Source: Drosophila pseudoobscura (taxonomy: Eukaryota; Arthropoda; Insecta; Diptera; Drosophilidae). From it: a DNA stretch of 64,000 nucleotides. Location: contig NC_046681.1 of assembly GCF_009870125.1 (NCBI RefSeq), positions 14,273,001 through 14,337,000 of the forward strand, in the 5' to 3' direction. A program made the translations under genes and the position numbers. Under the pieces are notes generated by a model. The model did not search any database. It saw nothing but the letters and a program-made list of their open reading frames with translations, and was not told the DNA's origin. Below, one piece after another: positions 23,975 through 38,700 of this stretch (positions within the stretch are counted from its first letter, which is position 1; every line of letters starts with the position of its first letter).

Positions 23975-26900
23975 TGCAGTTCTCTGTCCTTTACTAATGT
24001 TTGGATAACACTGAAGATTTGGTGGTTTTTTTGTCGAATTTTACATAAAATTTAATACAAAAATAAATAATCCGAAAAATACTGATACAGATACTATTTT
24101 GTCTAAAGAATGTTTATAAATCGAATATGTCAAGGCAAAGCATACTTCTGGGATGCTGGAATGCTTAGTCTTTTAACCAGATATACATATGTATGTAGAG
24201 AGAGATCTTATATTTGCAATAATATACAATAAAATCGTGACCCATCTTGGATCTTAAAGCATCTGTTCAGGATATGAATAAATTGCAATATCCACCCCAA
24301 AGAATAACAATAAAATAAATGTTTATTTGTACAACAAAATGCAAATGTCCTGAGCGAGGAAACCTTTTCGAAATAATGTCATAATTAAATGCGATATACA
24401 GGCGATAACAATCAAGTGAAATAGGTGTAAATTTAATTTGTCTAATGTCTCAATTTGAATAAATTTCCAGCACAACAAACAAATGCAGCGAAAGGAATTT
24501 TAGGTGGGGCCTTTCGTGAGTGTGTGGAGTGTGGGAGTTGGACTGAAACCAAGCCAAATCCACCCCCAACAGGATGTACATAAATTCGGAAGTGAGAACA
24601 CGTCCAGCCATACACCTTGGATTCCATTCCTGTTCGGCTCGCTTGGATGTTGGGTTTTTTTAAAATTCAAAGCCCATCGAGTGTCATTTACTAAACAGGC
24701 AACAACCAATTGGCGTCTGGCATCTGGCATTTGGGGATAACTGAATTTGGCCTCGAATGCCATGTATCCTTCGGAATATGACTGAGGGATGGGGATGTAT
24801 CAGGATATATTGCCACCCCACGAAGCGACAAAGGAGCGCATTTTTAAATGTTTCACTTCCTTGTCCGTGAGACAATTGGATATTTAAATACAAGCGACAC
24901 TTTTAATGCCCCTCCCCCGCAACGGCTGACACTTGAGCTTGCCCCATCGCTTCCTCTGCCAGTTGTGGTGTATCTATTCCAAGCACGTAGTCGCCACCGT
25001 CTCATGTCGGCGGAATAAATTCAATATTGAAAAGAAATAACTTAATTTTTCTTTTTGACATCATACTAATGCTTGGGGGTTCGATTTAGAGTGTGGGATT
25101 TCGGTCATAGATGGAAACTGAAATTACGGCCAGCGTTTTCTCTTAAGATAAAGATACCCCACACATTCAACTAAAAGTAAAACGGATTAAAGATAAAGAC
25201 TGTTAAGGTACATACTGTATGTACTGGTATAATACTGTTAAGTCCGCCGTGGACTTTATGATGTTGCATAAACTGTTCCGGGCATAAAAACGTCTCATTT
25301 GGGACTCATTTAATCCGCCAAATTGTTTACACACACGTGGCACTCAGTGGATCTTCCCTCCTGCCACAAAATGGTGAGCCCCTAACCCCCTAACCACAAC
25401 TTCAAAAAACAACAACAACAACACCAGCCAGCATTCGGAACAATCGCGAATTTGAATTCATTCGAAAATCGTTTACCATTCGTGGGGCTGGGGTGTCGGA
25501 GGTTTTTTCCCAGCCAAAACACCTGCGCATTCCCTGAGCACATTTTGTCCTGGTTTGGGGCTGGCTCCATTTGGCAGTTGGAAGAGCTGCGCTGGTCCGT
25601 TCCTGGCTCCCTGGTTAGCCGTGACTTGCATTCGCTAGCAAAATTCGTTCACTCATTCAGTCATTTATTCGCGGCTGTCCTTATACGGCTTTCATTTAAA
25701 ATCGAAAATGCGCAAATACAAAACCAAATGTAATGGAACAAAAAACCTGCGAGTATGGCGCCCAACTTTGGGATCGCCGAAGTTTATATACCCTGCAAAA
25801 TACGATAGAAGACGAGCAAATACATATATTTTAGAAATTATCTTAATGCGAATCAGAAATGGCAAAGAAACTGAACAAAAGGCAGACAAATATCGCTATA
25901 TCAACTCGGCAATATAGAAATGGGGTTTTGGATGCTTTCTTATAGGATTGCGTATGGTTTCTGCGCCACTTTTAACAAATACGTTTGATAAATTATGGGG
26001 AATTCTGATAAGAGATAACCCTCTGAGATATTTTTCTGCCAGATAAGTAATTACTCAATTTTAGTATTATTCTTCTAGCATTTCCGGTAGAAAGCCATAA
26101 AGTGATGCGATCCGGATGATTTCAATAAATGATCTGCTTGTTCTAATTACATCTACATATGTATAATATGACTTATTAGTAACATCATGGCTCTAAAGGG
26201 AATATATTTTGTGTAAGCTTTAACAATCATCAGGATACACAGAATAATACGAGCATTCTTCTATTCTACTTACATTCTGTAAATACAAAGTTATTGCTGA
26301 TATATCCTTGCTTCTTCCATGTACCCTGCAACCTTTTTGGTGAGAGTATATTCACAACAAACGTTTCTTGATTGCCTGAATGGCTGAAAAAGCCGCTTGA
26401 CAATGGAATGGTGGCAATTGTTGGACTGGCACTGGGACTGGGTTGTATTCGGACTACTTTGAATTGTGTTGGGTTGGTTGGCGGTGGGAGGGATGCACTT
26501 GTTAGCCGCAAGGTGTATGCATCCTCATCATCATCGCGGCCCCCCGCCACCATTTTCGTGGCGTTTCGTGGTTGGTATTCGTGTGGCAAACAAATAAACA
26601 AACAAACAGACAGCAAGGGGTTTCCAACAAAAGCAAAGGACCAAAGTAATTCAAAACAGAAATGTTTGAGCGGAATGAAAGAAGCCACGCGGATAATCCT
26701 TATCCTCACCCTTTCCCTGTCAAAGGAAGCACTGGATTGTTTGATTATTTAGCGCTTAAATGGCGAATAATCTACAGTGAATGAGAACAAGTATCTTTCG
26801 GATACAGACACAGAGCAGCTGTCAAAATACGAATACATCTAGTTAAACGAAAGATTAACTCAGTCATCCACTGCCGCATTTATGGCCTGGGCTACAAGTA

Positions 26901-29900
26901 TATTTGAAAAGTTTTCTTCTATAAAAAAAGACGATGAAGAATCCCATACCCCATTTGAGAGTCATCTTTTGGCCATAATTGTGCTTGTAAAAACAAATTA
27001 AACTTCAATTTTGGGCACGGCACCGACTTGGCTGTTGGCTGCTGTCTGGCTGCTTTTGCACGAATGACTTCTCCAGGGATCAGAGGGGATCCATTTGCCC
27101 ATCCTTCTTTGCCCTGGTCGTGGGCTTCGTCCTGTGAAAGACGTTAAGCAACTTCCGTTTCCGTTTCAAGTCACTTAGCGGGTTGGTAGCGAGACTTGTG
27201 CAAAAGTTTTCAATTGCCTTTTATTATTGTTGCTCCTGGTGTTCTTGTTGCTGCTGGAAACTCAAGTGAAATGCAAATTTATTCAAAATGGAGGCAAATG
27301 GAGGCAAAGTTACCGCCTTTGCTGTCCTGTTTGAAAATTCGGAATGTTGGAAGGGCTACGGCTATGACTGCGACTGCGACTGTGAGTGCGATAATTAAAT
27401 ATCATTTTTTTCCCATTTATATTTGCATTTTGTTGAATAATTGTATTTTATTTTAGTCTCCTCTCCATTTATTTTACCTGGCGAAATTAATTCAATTAAA
27501 GTCCTAAGAATCTTTGTTCCTCCTTAAAGGGGGTACCAGGACTGTGGCTGAAAGGAAAAAAAAGCCCGGCATTTCCCATTAGCTGCACGCGATTTTCCAA
27601 TAAAATTCTAATGGCCAAATCAAATTCCCAAAGGAGGAAAGAAAACCAAGGAGAGAGCTCTGCGCAAACTAGACAAAAACGTTGACGGAAATCAGATACA
27701 ACTATGGATAGTTATCTCAGCGGGTCATCTCTTCACGAAAGGACAATTATTGGTGGACATGCTAATTTGTGCGTGGAAGGACGAGGACAAGGACCCTCAC
27801 CTGGTAAAGCAGAATACCTCAATATTTGTTGACGGAACGTGATTTGGCGCATTTGCCGTCGCCAGACGTAGCCATAGACATGGCCAGGAGCTGAACATGC
27901 GACCGCGCCCAAGAGCAGCATGTCCGAAAGGCAATGGGCGCACCCACAAAGGACTCCGCCACTCACGTATAGAAGAGGATCTCCCGCAGTGCGTTTCTGG
28001 AGTAAGGAAATATGCAAAATGGTATGTCCAGGCTGCACAAACAGGCGCTTGACCAGAAGGAGATGGAATCACGAAGCGTAACCCTAGAACACGCAAGCCC
28101 AAAAAGGGTTAATTAATTTAATGCCATAACCCGATGGAGAGCCATAGTTGGAGTTCTGCTAACTAGACTTATTGAAACGCCATCAGCAGTCACATTTTTG
28201 TATCCGAACGCAGCAAAGTTGCTGCAGAAAATGCAGGAGAAACCATCAACCATATACGGGTATATCTCGTATCCACAATCCATATCTACTCGTAATAGAC
28301 TCCGCCTTCAAAGACGTGGAAAGCCACACCCACTTAAGACCACTTCCGAGCAGCGTAGCGTCTTTGATGTGAGCTTCGATAAAAAAATAACTTTACTTTC
28401 CGAGGAGGGTGGGGATTGGGGGTTTGGGAATGAGAAAACTGCCCCTCGGGCTATGCTTTTGTAATTTTCTGCCGCACAAATTTGACTTTAACCTGGGCCA
28501 GAAGAAAGTGGAATTTCCCTTTTCCTTTTTTTGGGCCTTTTCGAGCCCCAATCCTCCCTCCCTATTGGTGGGAAGGGGAAGAAAAAAAGGAGGAGAAGTA
28601 AATGATTTTCACAACATGACGTCAATTAAAAGCACTTAGCTGCTAATTAGAAACTCATTTTCGATTAATCAAACCCTTGAGAGAGAGGAGAGGGAGGATG
28701 TCAGTATCAGAATATCATCATCTCCTAGAGGGCATCGCGTGCCAGGACGACCGCGATGTCAACGCCAATTGATTACCGTCGCTGGCGTTTGCCCCATTAA
28801 TAATTCATCTGCAGGATATCGGCTGTTGCCGTTGATTTCAATTGAATGCGAAATGTTGAGCATCGTGTTTCGTGATGCTGCGCCTGCTGCTGCTCTTCCT
28901 TCCACTAAATTATCCTAAAAAATTCATCGTCTTCGACTTTCGATGGGGAATTGCTTGGGGACAGGCACAGAACAGGATCACCATCACCATCAACATCAAC
29001 AGCCTATCCACCTGCCCATTAACTACGCTTAACCTGACGGCATCCTTAGAAGAATACGGGATACGGGCATCCGCAGCACACAGGACACCTATAAACATTA
29101 AGTTGTCAATAAAGGTAATTCATTATGTCGCACTCGAATACTCTGGGGAACAGCTCACATCCTCGCTGTATCCTGTATCTTTGTATCTTTGTATCGCTTC
29201 TTTTTCGCCTGTGCCCTGTTGCCATTTGACATTCACACTCAACTGCGGTTTCGAAGAATAATAAAATATTCCACTGGATGGGTAATAAAAACGCTTATTG
29301 CTGAATGCTCAGGGCTCTCTCTATCTCCACAGGAAAACGCGATGCGGTCGTGGTACTTCGAAGGACTCGAATTGAGTATTAATCGTGACAGGAGACTGTT
29401 GGGAGACTTTTGGACAGAGATACACAGCTCCTTTGAGGAATTCAAATGTATATAGCTAAAATTTGTTTGATTAAACTACATGTTGGAAAATTCTCTAGGA
29501 TGAAAAAAAAAAGAATTGATTTGAAACATCTTCAGGTGTTGCACTAACACAATATTTCATTTAATATTCTAAGGTTTGTTCGTTTGAAGAAGCTCTTTAT
29601 TTTCTCCTCAAGAGATTCTTATATCTATCAGGAACAAAAAGAGTCCAAATATATTTAAAAATACTCATAAACTCCAAACTTCGATTGGTATGTCTCAAAA
29701 TTCGATCCCAAAAATGAACGTTGAAATATCTAAGAGCATTCCTCTTACCATTTTCTTTTACCTATTGGCTTGGAAGCTGATGCCGGATTCTACTACTGCT
29801 GCAGCACTCGACACTCGCGTGACACGTCAGATCAATTTTTCGAAATATATTTTCTTGAAATTTATTTGCCTGTCATTAGAGTTTTTGCAGGACGTGCCTT

Positions 29901-32900
29901 GGTCGCATTTTGCAAGTGCTCCACTGGGGACGACTATGTATAACATGGAAGAGCCAGCCAGCAGCCACCATTGGGAGGGGAGAGAGACTGGAGACTCCAG
30001 CAGAACGGTGCTCGTACGAGTATCCCCACAAATAGTCACACGATGCGGACGCGGTGAGGTGACTTTTTGCCATCGATTAGGGAGCAGAGAGAGAAAGAGA
30101 AGCTATATGGCTGATACTTTTTAACCTCATGGATACGTGTGGCAGACGGTACAGATACACACCCACATACACGTGTGTTTTATGAAAATTGCATTTCAAT
30201 TGACAAAAACGGGGCGAGTGGAGCATAAAATATGGCAATTTACCGCCTGCCTGCCTGCCTGTCATCCGTGCTCGGTGCTCTCCGCAGGACTCAACTCTTT
30301 CTCCGTCGTGCTTTATGCCCCTCCATGCCATATTACGTTGATGAAATTGTTTTCGTTTCGACAATTTTCGTGTGGTGCAGAGGTAGAAGGAGGCAACGCC
30401 CGTCCAGGATATTTATTATTTTATTAGCGGCGTGTGTTCCATCGGCGGCAAACCCATCATCCATCCATCCTTGGGAGTGGCGTTGTTTTTTACGGGTGGC
30501 CTCTAAACCCTTTTCGTACGCGTACTCGTATTTGGCCAAAAGCCGTGGCCAGGTTGTTATGATAATTAAGTAATGGCTCGGTTCCGTCGACGCTTGGACA
30601 GGCGGCCTTAAGTGCTGCCCACTCGACCGTCACACTTTATGCAAACAGGATTCAGGGACTTGGACTGCCGAGTCCTTGTTTTGTGTGTGTTTTGTTTGTT
30701 TGTTTGTCTTGGGTTTCTTTTTCCTGTTTTGGAATTGAGCTGTTGTTGTGGTTGGCATGAATAATTACTTGGAAAAAATCGTAAATTCAAACATAGGTTG
30801 AGAAGGAATTATGAAGGAAAACTCTTTAAAAAATGTCCATGTCTTCATAAAATATGCTAAGAAAATTATAGAGCTTCAGAAATTCGTTTGAAAATATTTT
30901 GCTCATTTCCAGAACCGTTTCCGTTGGCAACAAACGCCTTGAGTACATTTCAAACATTGCATGGGGCAATTATCAATGAAATGTGTTCTTCGATGGCCAC
31001 AAAACGATTTGTTAAATGATTTTTATTTATGATTTTATGCCCACATGCCACCTCATCAACCAGCCACCAACAAGCCACTAGCCACCAATCGATGATAAAA
31101 GAACTGCGCTACGATAAAGGCCGGCCCAAAAATAAGCAGAAAACCCTAAAAACAAACCGCAGAAGTTTTGGCAGGCAGACAGGCGGAGCGGATGGAGCGG
31201 AGTCAGGTGATGGTGATTGCCGCCGCCTTGGATTGGGGCTGAATGGGTACTGGGAATGGACTCTGTTCGGGTGTTCTATTGGTAGCAATCAATCGCTTGT
31301 AATCGCAACGTGTTATCACTATAGCTTAACACCTTTCGTAAGTCGTAAGCTGGTCAGCAGCGTGTTGTGTTATGTGCTGTGTTGCTACTTTTTATCATCA
31401 TATCTGAACACAGCAGAATGGTTGAGAGCTGAGAGCTGAGTGCCGAGGGGCACCACACACCCGATGGACTGTGACTGGACTGGGGGCCAAAGTTCAGAGC
31501 GCGGCATGGAACAAAAAGACCTTAGTGCTTCCTAATTGCGCACTAAATTAACCCAACCACAGAGCGAAAAATATATACAAAATAAGAACACACTGAAAAT
31601 AATAATGAATGGGATAGCGAACGGAACGGAACGGGACTACTCGGAATAATATCGGATCGTAAAGCCGTCAGCGCGCATTGAACATGAAATGTACCGCCAA
31701 TCAAAAAGGCGCACATAAAAATTACCCACCAAATTGCCGAAAAGAAATTAACTCCAAGCCCATCATCCAACCGCCCCCACCACCCGCATGGGAGTATTGT
31801 ACTTCTCCTCGAAAATTGAAATTGAAATTCAACGTTTGGTGGTTTGCCTCTGGACTGAACAGCACGAATACGTATCGTATCTTGTGGCACCGCCTCTTGT
31901 GTCAAAACTGCGGCTGCTGATTTCGAATGCAGTCCCCGAAACCAGCCACGAAGCGAAACAATTCAATTCGCCTCCTCAATGGGAATTATGATTAAACGGG
32001 GCAATTTTTTGGGGGTAGTATATCTTATAAAAAGTAGTTAATATGAGATAACGACTAGGAAAAGCATTTTTTGAATGTGGGACAGGACTATCAAAATTTA
32101 AGTGATGGTGATAGCTTAATCATTCAAACACTGAATATAAATTTAGATAAATGTTAAAACTGAAAGACAAAATATATATCAGATCGATTAGGATAAATTA
32201 AAAAAATATGTATTCATCTAACCTAAGAAAAGAAAGTTATAAAAGCTATGCGTATACGTAACCTCGAAAAGGCCCAAAAAATATTCCTAAAAATGTCCTA
32301 TAAACATGCTCATGACAATCCCATGGATCCTCTTATCTGCCTGATATTCGAGTACTAACCACTTTTGATCTCCGGTAATTAAAATAAAGCGTGGAGGAGG
32401 GTGTGGGATCACTCCCTCCTCCTCCCCACCCTCCTGCATACGCCCCCACAACAACACAACAATCCGCCGACGACGCTTCGGCCGCAATGTCATTGAGAAA
32501 ACATTTCGGCAGCGACTGGGGCGATCAATTTAAATTAAGCTGAAGATTTTGCTTTAATTAAAAATCTTCAAATACGCTTAATGACAATTAATTGGTCAAC
32601 ATCAGCATCAGCCCCCATCATATCGATGGGGTACCAAGCGGTCTCGATCGGGATTGCAGTGTCATCGCTGTCTATATGTCTGCATATAGGGTCTTGTATG
32701 GTCTGTTCTGGTCTGTAGAGTTGTCTGGGATCACCGCCAGATGGCCAACAGTCACGCAACCGTCATAAAATGATCCCAGGAATCGCAATCGGGGGCTTTT
32801 CCTCTTTGAAGTTGCGTGTTCCGAATGGAGATTTCTTCGTCGGTTCTTTACACTCGATTTTTGCTTCAATTGAAACAAATCAAACTTGGGTGGCGAAGAG

Positions 32901-34261
32901 AAGAGCACCGCACCCTTGAAGAATCATCTACTGATTCAATGTTCTGTCAATGATTGGCTTTAGATCTCCTGCGTTCACTGTAAGAATGCCCATTAAATGA
33001 CTCCACTGGATATTCTTCATTTGCTGAAGACAATAATGAATGAGCCCTTTGAGCTCAATTTAATCTCCTTATGCGTATATTAACAAAGACCTCGCTGACA
33101 GTTGGCGAGCATTACTAACCTCGTTACGTTTAATAAATGGTTCCACAACTTGCTATTAACTTTACGACTTAAGAGCGTGTGTCTCTGTTTTAATTATGCC
33201 AACAAAAGGTGACTCTAATGACTAGTTATGCACTCTGTGGCCCAATTGGGGAAATGCACATGATAATCTCTGAACTTTACACTCAACAATGGGATAGGGC
33301 TTGATGCCATCACCCACCCAATGCCATTTCCGACCAGCTGACGGTCGGTCGCTCGGTCCCTGAAGACAACACAACTGATGGACTGCTGATGACATAATAT
33401 GCAAATAGAGAGTTCCACAAACCACAACCAACAACACATAAAACACCCTTGGATAGATGTATGCATGAACAACGAGTAGATGTATGGGGGGCTATGGCTA
33501 CACCTTCTGCTTCCTTCTTAGTCTGACCTGTGAATAGTTTTTAGCTTGATTTCTTTGGGGAATTTCGTCGGTGCAGAGCTCAGCTCAGAGCTCTGGCTGA
33601 GCTGACAAAATGAAGGAGTTACTGTCTTTTATACCGAGTTAGAGATGGGACCGTCAGCTGTGACTGGTTTGCTCCATCGCCTTTGAGAGGTTTTTCTTAT
33701 GTTACAGGTAATACCTAGATATTTGAAAAGATTTGGAAATAAATACTGCTATCCAGTGGAACTCCATTCAGTAATAGATTTGGTAATATGTTTCATTATA
33801 TAACACAATATAACAAAACACAATAGTTCAGATAAGTATGTACATATCATATCACTAGGCGCATGCCGTGATGGAATATTTTTGTCGTATGGAATATTTG
33901 TAGTACGCTCCTAATTCTTTGGTATGATCTTTCATGTTCCTTTTTGTGTTTAATTTGCAGTAGAATTGGCTTGAATTAATATTTCAATTAAATAATAACA
34001 AATATATATCATTGAGGATTGAAACTACAATCTATCGCTCATTAACAGAACTCGATATCAAGGTCTAGTTTCACGCTCCCATCTCCAACTCAGAGCCACA
34101 TTTCCATGGTCCTGCAGTTCATTCCCTCTCGCCCCCCGTTTTACTGCTCGTGATGGCCTTAGTAATTTGCTTAATTACTTTAGCTTGTTAAAAAACCGTT
34201 GCTAAAAGTACAATCGCCGCGAAGGTGCGGGCTAATCGCCGCAGCTGAATGAATGAATGAA

Positions 34262-34283
34262 TGTCTGTCTGTCTGTCTGTCTG
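34262..34283 (+). repeat. (TCTG)n microsatellite
   Basis: About five and a half tandem TCTG units, directly after a short GAATGAATGAATGAATG run (~34246-34262). Confidence 0.85.
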
Positions 34284-35459
34284 TTAGCGAGCGAGCTGTG
34301 GCCAACGGTATTATTAGGTGACATTTTTGCATAAGCAAAGCGTTCTGGCTGTAATTAAAATAATTACCCCTTCCGATTAACCCAGTTTTGAGGTTCGCTG
34401 CTCAATTTGTTGCATTTCGGTAAACAGTCTGTTCCTTTTCCATTAGCCCTCGGAGGTTTTGGTGGCTCTGAGTCCGTGTTTTCTTGGCCCACAACCACAA
34501 CCCCCGATGTTTTGTTATTATATTGTCACATGTGAACTGAGGCGTGAGCAAAGCGATTACAAAAAGGGTGTGCGGTACAGGGAGAGAAAACAGTGGCAGG
34601 ATGAGGCAGGATACGGGATAAGGGTAAGGATATGACGCCTTGCGGCGCTGATTGTTCCTTTTGTTGCCTTGTTGCCTTGTCGTAGGTTGCCAAATGTTGC
34701 CGAGACTTACCCTTTGATCCCAATCTGGCATAACTCCCACTCCCACCCCATCAGCCCCCCCATTTCCGTGCAAGCCCAACCCCATCGTCGGATCGAACTC
34801 CGACATTATCCCATAATTATAGGGCTACCGTATGTTGGGCCGGACCAGGCCGGTGCCACGTGCGCCTTCTGTTCCGCTCTGCTCTTCTGATCCAATACTC
34901 CCGTATTTATGCAACAATTTAACCGCAAAATTTATTCATGATTTCGCCAAATTGTTTCCAAGCTTTGTTCTACTCCGAAAAATGTTTTGGGCTGGGCCAA
35001 CCCTTTTGTCATGCGTTGATGTTGTGGGTAATTTTCAGATTATCAGATTTTGTTTGGCATTAAACGGTTTAAGCGATTGTTTTGGGCACATTGTTGAAGT
35101 AAATTGAGAGCACCAAACGGAAGCAGCCGTATTTGTATCAAAAGAATGAAAGGATACAATTACGAAACAGTTCTCCCAAATAATTATATGATGACAAAGG
35201 CTTTCGCAATACCTTACAGTAATACATACATAAAATTTACAATAAAGACGTCACTTTTGTTGTACTTAAACTATGCATTACTTCGACATTACTTGAATTT
35301 CTTTTGTTCCCCGTTTATACAACCCACTCAACTTCATATAAGCCTTGGCTAATCTGCCTAGCTTAAATCTGCGTTTAAGCACTCTTAGATCTAAGTTTCT
35401 CTAGTTTTCTATAATCTTTATTCCAATTCCTAACGATCTATTCACTAATGAAGCTCTCT

Positions 35460-35720
35460 TTTGACTAGCTCTCTGACTTGTTGAGCAGCATAAACTTCAC
35501 GATTCCTCGAATATTAGTCGGTTCGGTTATATTCCAGCGCGTCATGCGGCAGCGCTCCTCGGTCGGTTCCGTTTCTGCCTAGGATCAGCGCGTTGCGAGT
35601 CTTCGGCTTGACGACCCATCTTATATCTACGATTTTGTAGTTTTCTTCGGCATAACTTTAACAATATTTCCCGCCCTTCTACAAGTTCCTCTATATGTGG
35701 TGCCATTTCCATGAACTACT
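35460..35720. other. Compositionally distinct island, possible element relic
   Basis: This ~260-bp stretch is richer in CG dinucleotides than its surroundings (words such as GCGCGTCATGCGGCAGCGC and CAGCGCGTTGCGAG). It has no open frame of note and no recognisable terminal repeats. It could be a relic of a mobile element or an embedded regulatory element; I cannot assign it. Confidence 0.25.
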
Positions 35721-38700
35721 GCAATTACACTTACGACTTCTGCTCCCAATTTCCTTCTCGTTTCTGCTTTCAGCTCCATCCGAATAAGAGAAAAAGACAA
35801 ATAAAACAGTTAAAAACAATTAAGTTTTTGAAATCATGCAAAAGTTCGAAAATGTCAAACTCCGAAGCGTGAGAAACATTTTTGCAGTGAATGAGATGAG
35901 ATGATGTTGAATCAAAACTCGGGGAACCGGGGACCGATATTTTTTACAATTAACAAATGCGAATCCCCAGCGTTGCGGGGATTGTGGGAAGCAATATGAA
36001 AGTGAAAGAAAGAAATGCCCAATGCACTGAAAGAACAATTGGGAGACAACTATTAATAGAGGATATTGGTAGTCTCATGTAGAATAAGATTCCTGAAATA
36101 CAGATCTTCACATTCTATATTTTTTCTTGATAATCCATTCATATCTAACCTCCCTGCTATATCTCTTGGATCAGATTTCTTCGTTGCACTTTTTGTGAAC
36201 AGTGTGAATGTCAAATCGTTTCAGTCATGCGATTTTCTCGCTCAATCAAACCCAACTCGGCTCCAGTCACCAGTCCGATCCGGTCTGGCTTTGGCCTGGG
36301 CCTGGGCTCTGGCATTGGTGTCTCCGGAACGTCATGTATCCGTTGGCACTGCCACAGATATATAGATACAGATACAGATAGAGATACTGTAGCCGCATCG
36401 TAGTCATGTCACCCTTTTCATTACGTTCCATTAAGAGTGTTGGGGGATTAATTGAATTTAATTGATTTGCCAAAGCAGACTAAATTGGCCACACTGTCTA
36501 GATTCCGGGGGCAACAGCGCAACAGATACTCTCGTCTCGGCCCAGACAATTATCCATGAGATACGAGTACGAGTACACGATACATTACACAGTGGGACGA
36601 AGGAGACATCCATCGCATGCAATGCGAGCCCCATTGGAGCTTCCATCTCTGTGTTGCTGTCCGTCGGTTGGTGGCTGGTTGGCTGGATAAATTAATGAGC
36701 ACATGAATTTGGATTCCGACTTTGGGTGCTGCTGTTGATCATCTAACAGTGGTTGCAAATAGTACACACTCACATATATCTAGATATACAGATGTGGCCT
36801 ATGCACATATGACATCATCAAAACAGTTTGGCTTTTGTGCGGGTGTCTCTCGTTCTCCCATCAGACATTCTGTTCTGTTGTTTTTCTGTGGTTTCTCTTA
36901 ATTGCACAACGAGCCGTCCACTGTGTGAGCTTCAGATACTTTACGAGCACTCTCCCCATATATTCATACATATATACAGATATATATATAGTTACTGGGA
37001 TACTCGCACCCTGCGGAGGCGTGAGATCAGCCCAGATGGAGCCGCAACTGGAGTCGTTGCCTTTTCAAGTAACCGCCTTGACACTTTTGACAATGGACAA
37101 ATGTTAATTATCTGGATTCAGCAGCTCACTCCATGGGACAATTAATGCCAGGAGAGCCCTTCAACGTCTTGGATCTAAATTTAGACTCAAATAATCAAAT
37201 GGGAGTTTGTTCTAATTATTGTATTGTGTCAGATCTTTATCAAATTAACTTTCTGAGATCAGCTAAGCAATGGACATCTTAATTTTTAACAAGAGCATCA
37301 ACTTTTAAACATTTTCCCCAAATATTTTGAGGGCAGTGAACGATGACTTTTTTCAAGTTAATTGGGAAAAGATAGCAGCACCTTTTGTCTAATGGATAGC
37401 AGAGTCTTCTCAGTAGTTCCAACACTAGTTAAGAATATGATAATATGGTGTGTACTCTGAAAATAAAATAATCTTAGCTTCCATCAACAAAGACACATAA
37501 TCTTAATTTAATCTTATGGATCACAGATCATGGATCACAGAGCATGATAATTTAATTAAATAATTTCCACGATTATTCTTAGCTGTTTCTGGCTAAATCA
37601 TAGAGAGAATTTGTATTTCTTTACATTTTTGCAATATATTTGAAGGAAATAATAAACGACGATTGAAGGTTTAAAGGATCCCTCTCACTACAGGAGTTTT
37701 GATTGACTCAGTAATTTATAGTCTGGATTCTGTAATTTCAAATTAATTCATTTAATTTTTCAATAACGAAGAGTCAAAAGTTATTTAATCCATTATTTGA
37801 TAGTAGTTAGCATTCGAAATTTTATATTTTTATATTTTAAAGATTTAAACTCTTAAAAAATGCAAAATAAAAATACTTAAAAAAAGATTCAAATAAATGT
37901 TCAGTCTTTCAAAATATTCAATTTCATGAAGTAACATCAAACTGAAGTCCTGTCCGTAAATCATAAATACCAAACAAAAACTGTTTTCAATATACAGTGA
38001 ATATTTAGTGCATTTAACTCTCCTTTGATTGCTTTTGGGACCTGAAAACCGTGCACAAAACCCCATTCATTGTTTACATTGAAATCACTATTTAATTATT
38101 TAAAAGCGCAGCGAAATGGAGAGACAGGACAGGTATAAAGAGAGATACATATGTCTGTATAGCTGTATTGGACATATAGAGCTCTGTATTTTTGTTGGGT
38201 TCTGCTAACTAAATAAAGCAGAATGTGCGCAAATATATTTGTTCGATTTGTATTTGTTTTACCTTGATTTGGTGGAGCAGAAGGCCCCCAAGCCGATGAT
38301 GGCTCCGCCCAGAACATGGCTCTACCATTTGTAGTATTTGTTATCTTTCGGTTTTCGGTTTTAATTTTTTTATTTTTTTGTATATATTTTTTGGCATAGG
38401 GCTGTGCTCCTTCCGCACACAGAAACGAATGTGGGGCACCTCGCACCTCCCATTCCCACCCACGGAAGCTGGTCGGCGGCCACCAATTGGGGGTTCCACT
38501 GTGGGACCGGCTCCTCCCACTCGGCATTGGGGCAATCCAATCACCGCTCACTCGCCACTGCGCATGGTGGGGCTGCCGTCTGAGGAGGAGGGCCTGTTGG
38601 GGGTGGGAACGGTGACTGCGATTGCGCCTCTGTTTTCAGTGATAACAAATCTTTATCGGCGCAATGGTTGCTTATCTGGCCACGAATCGAAAATCAATCG

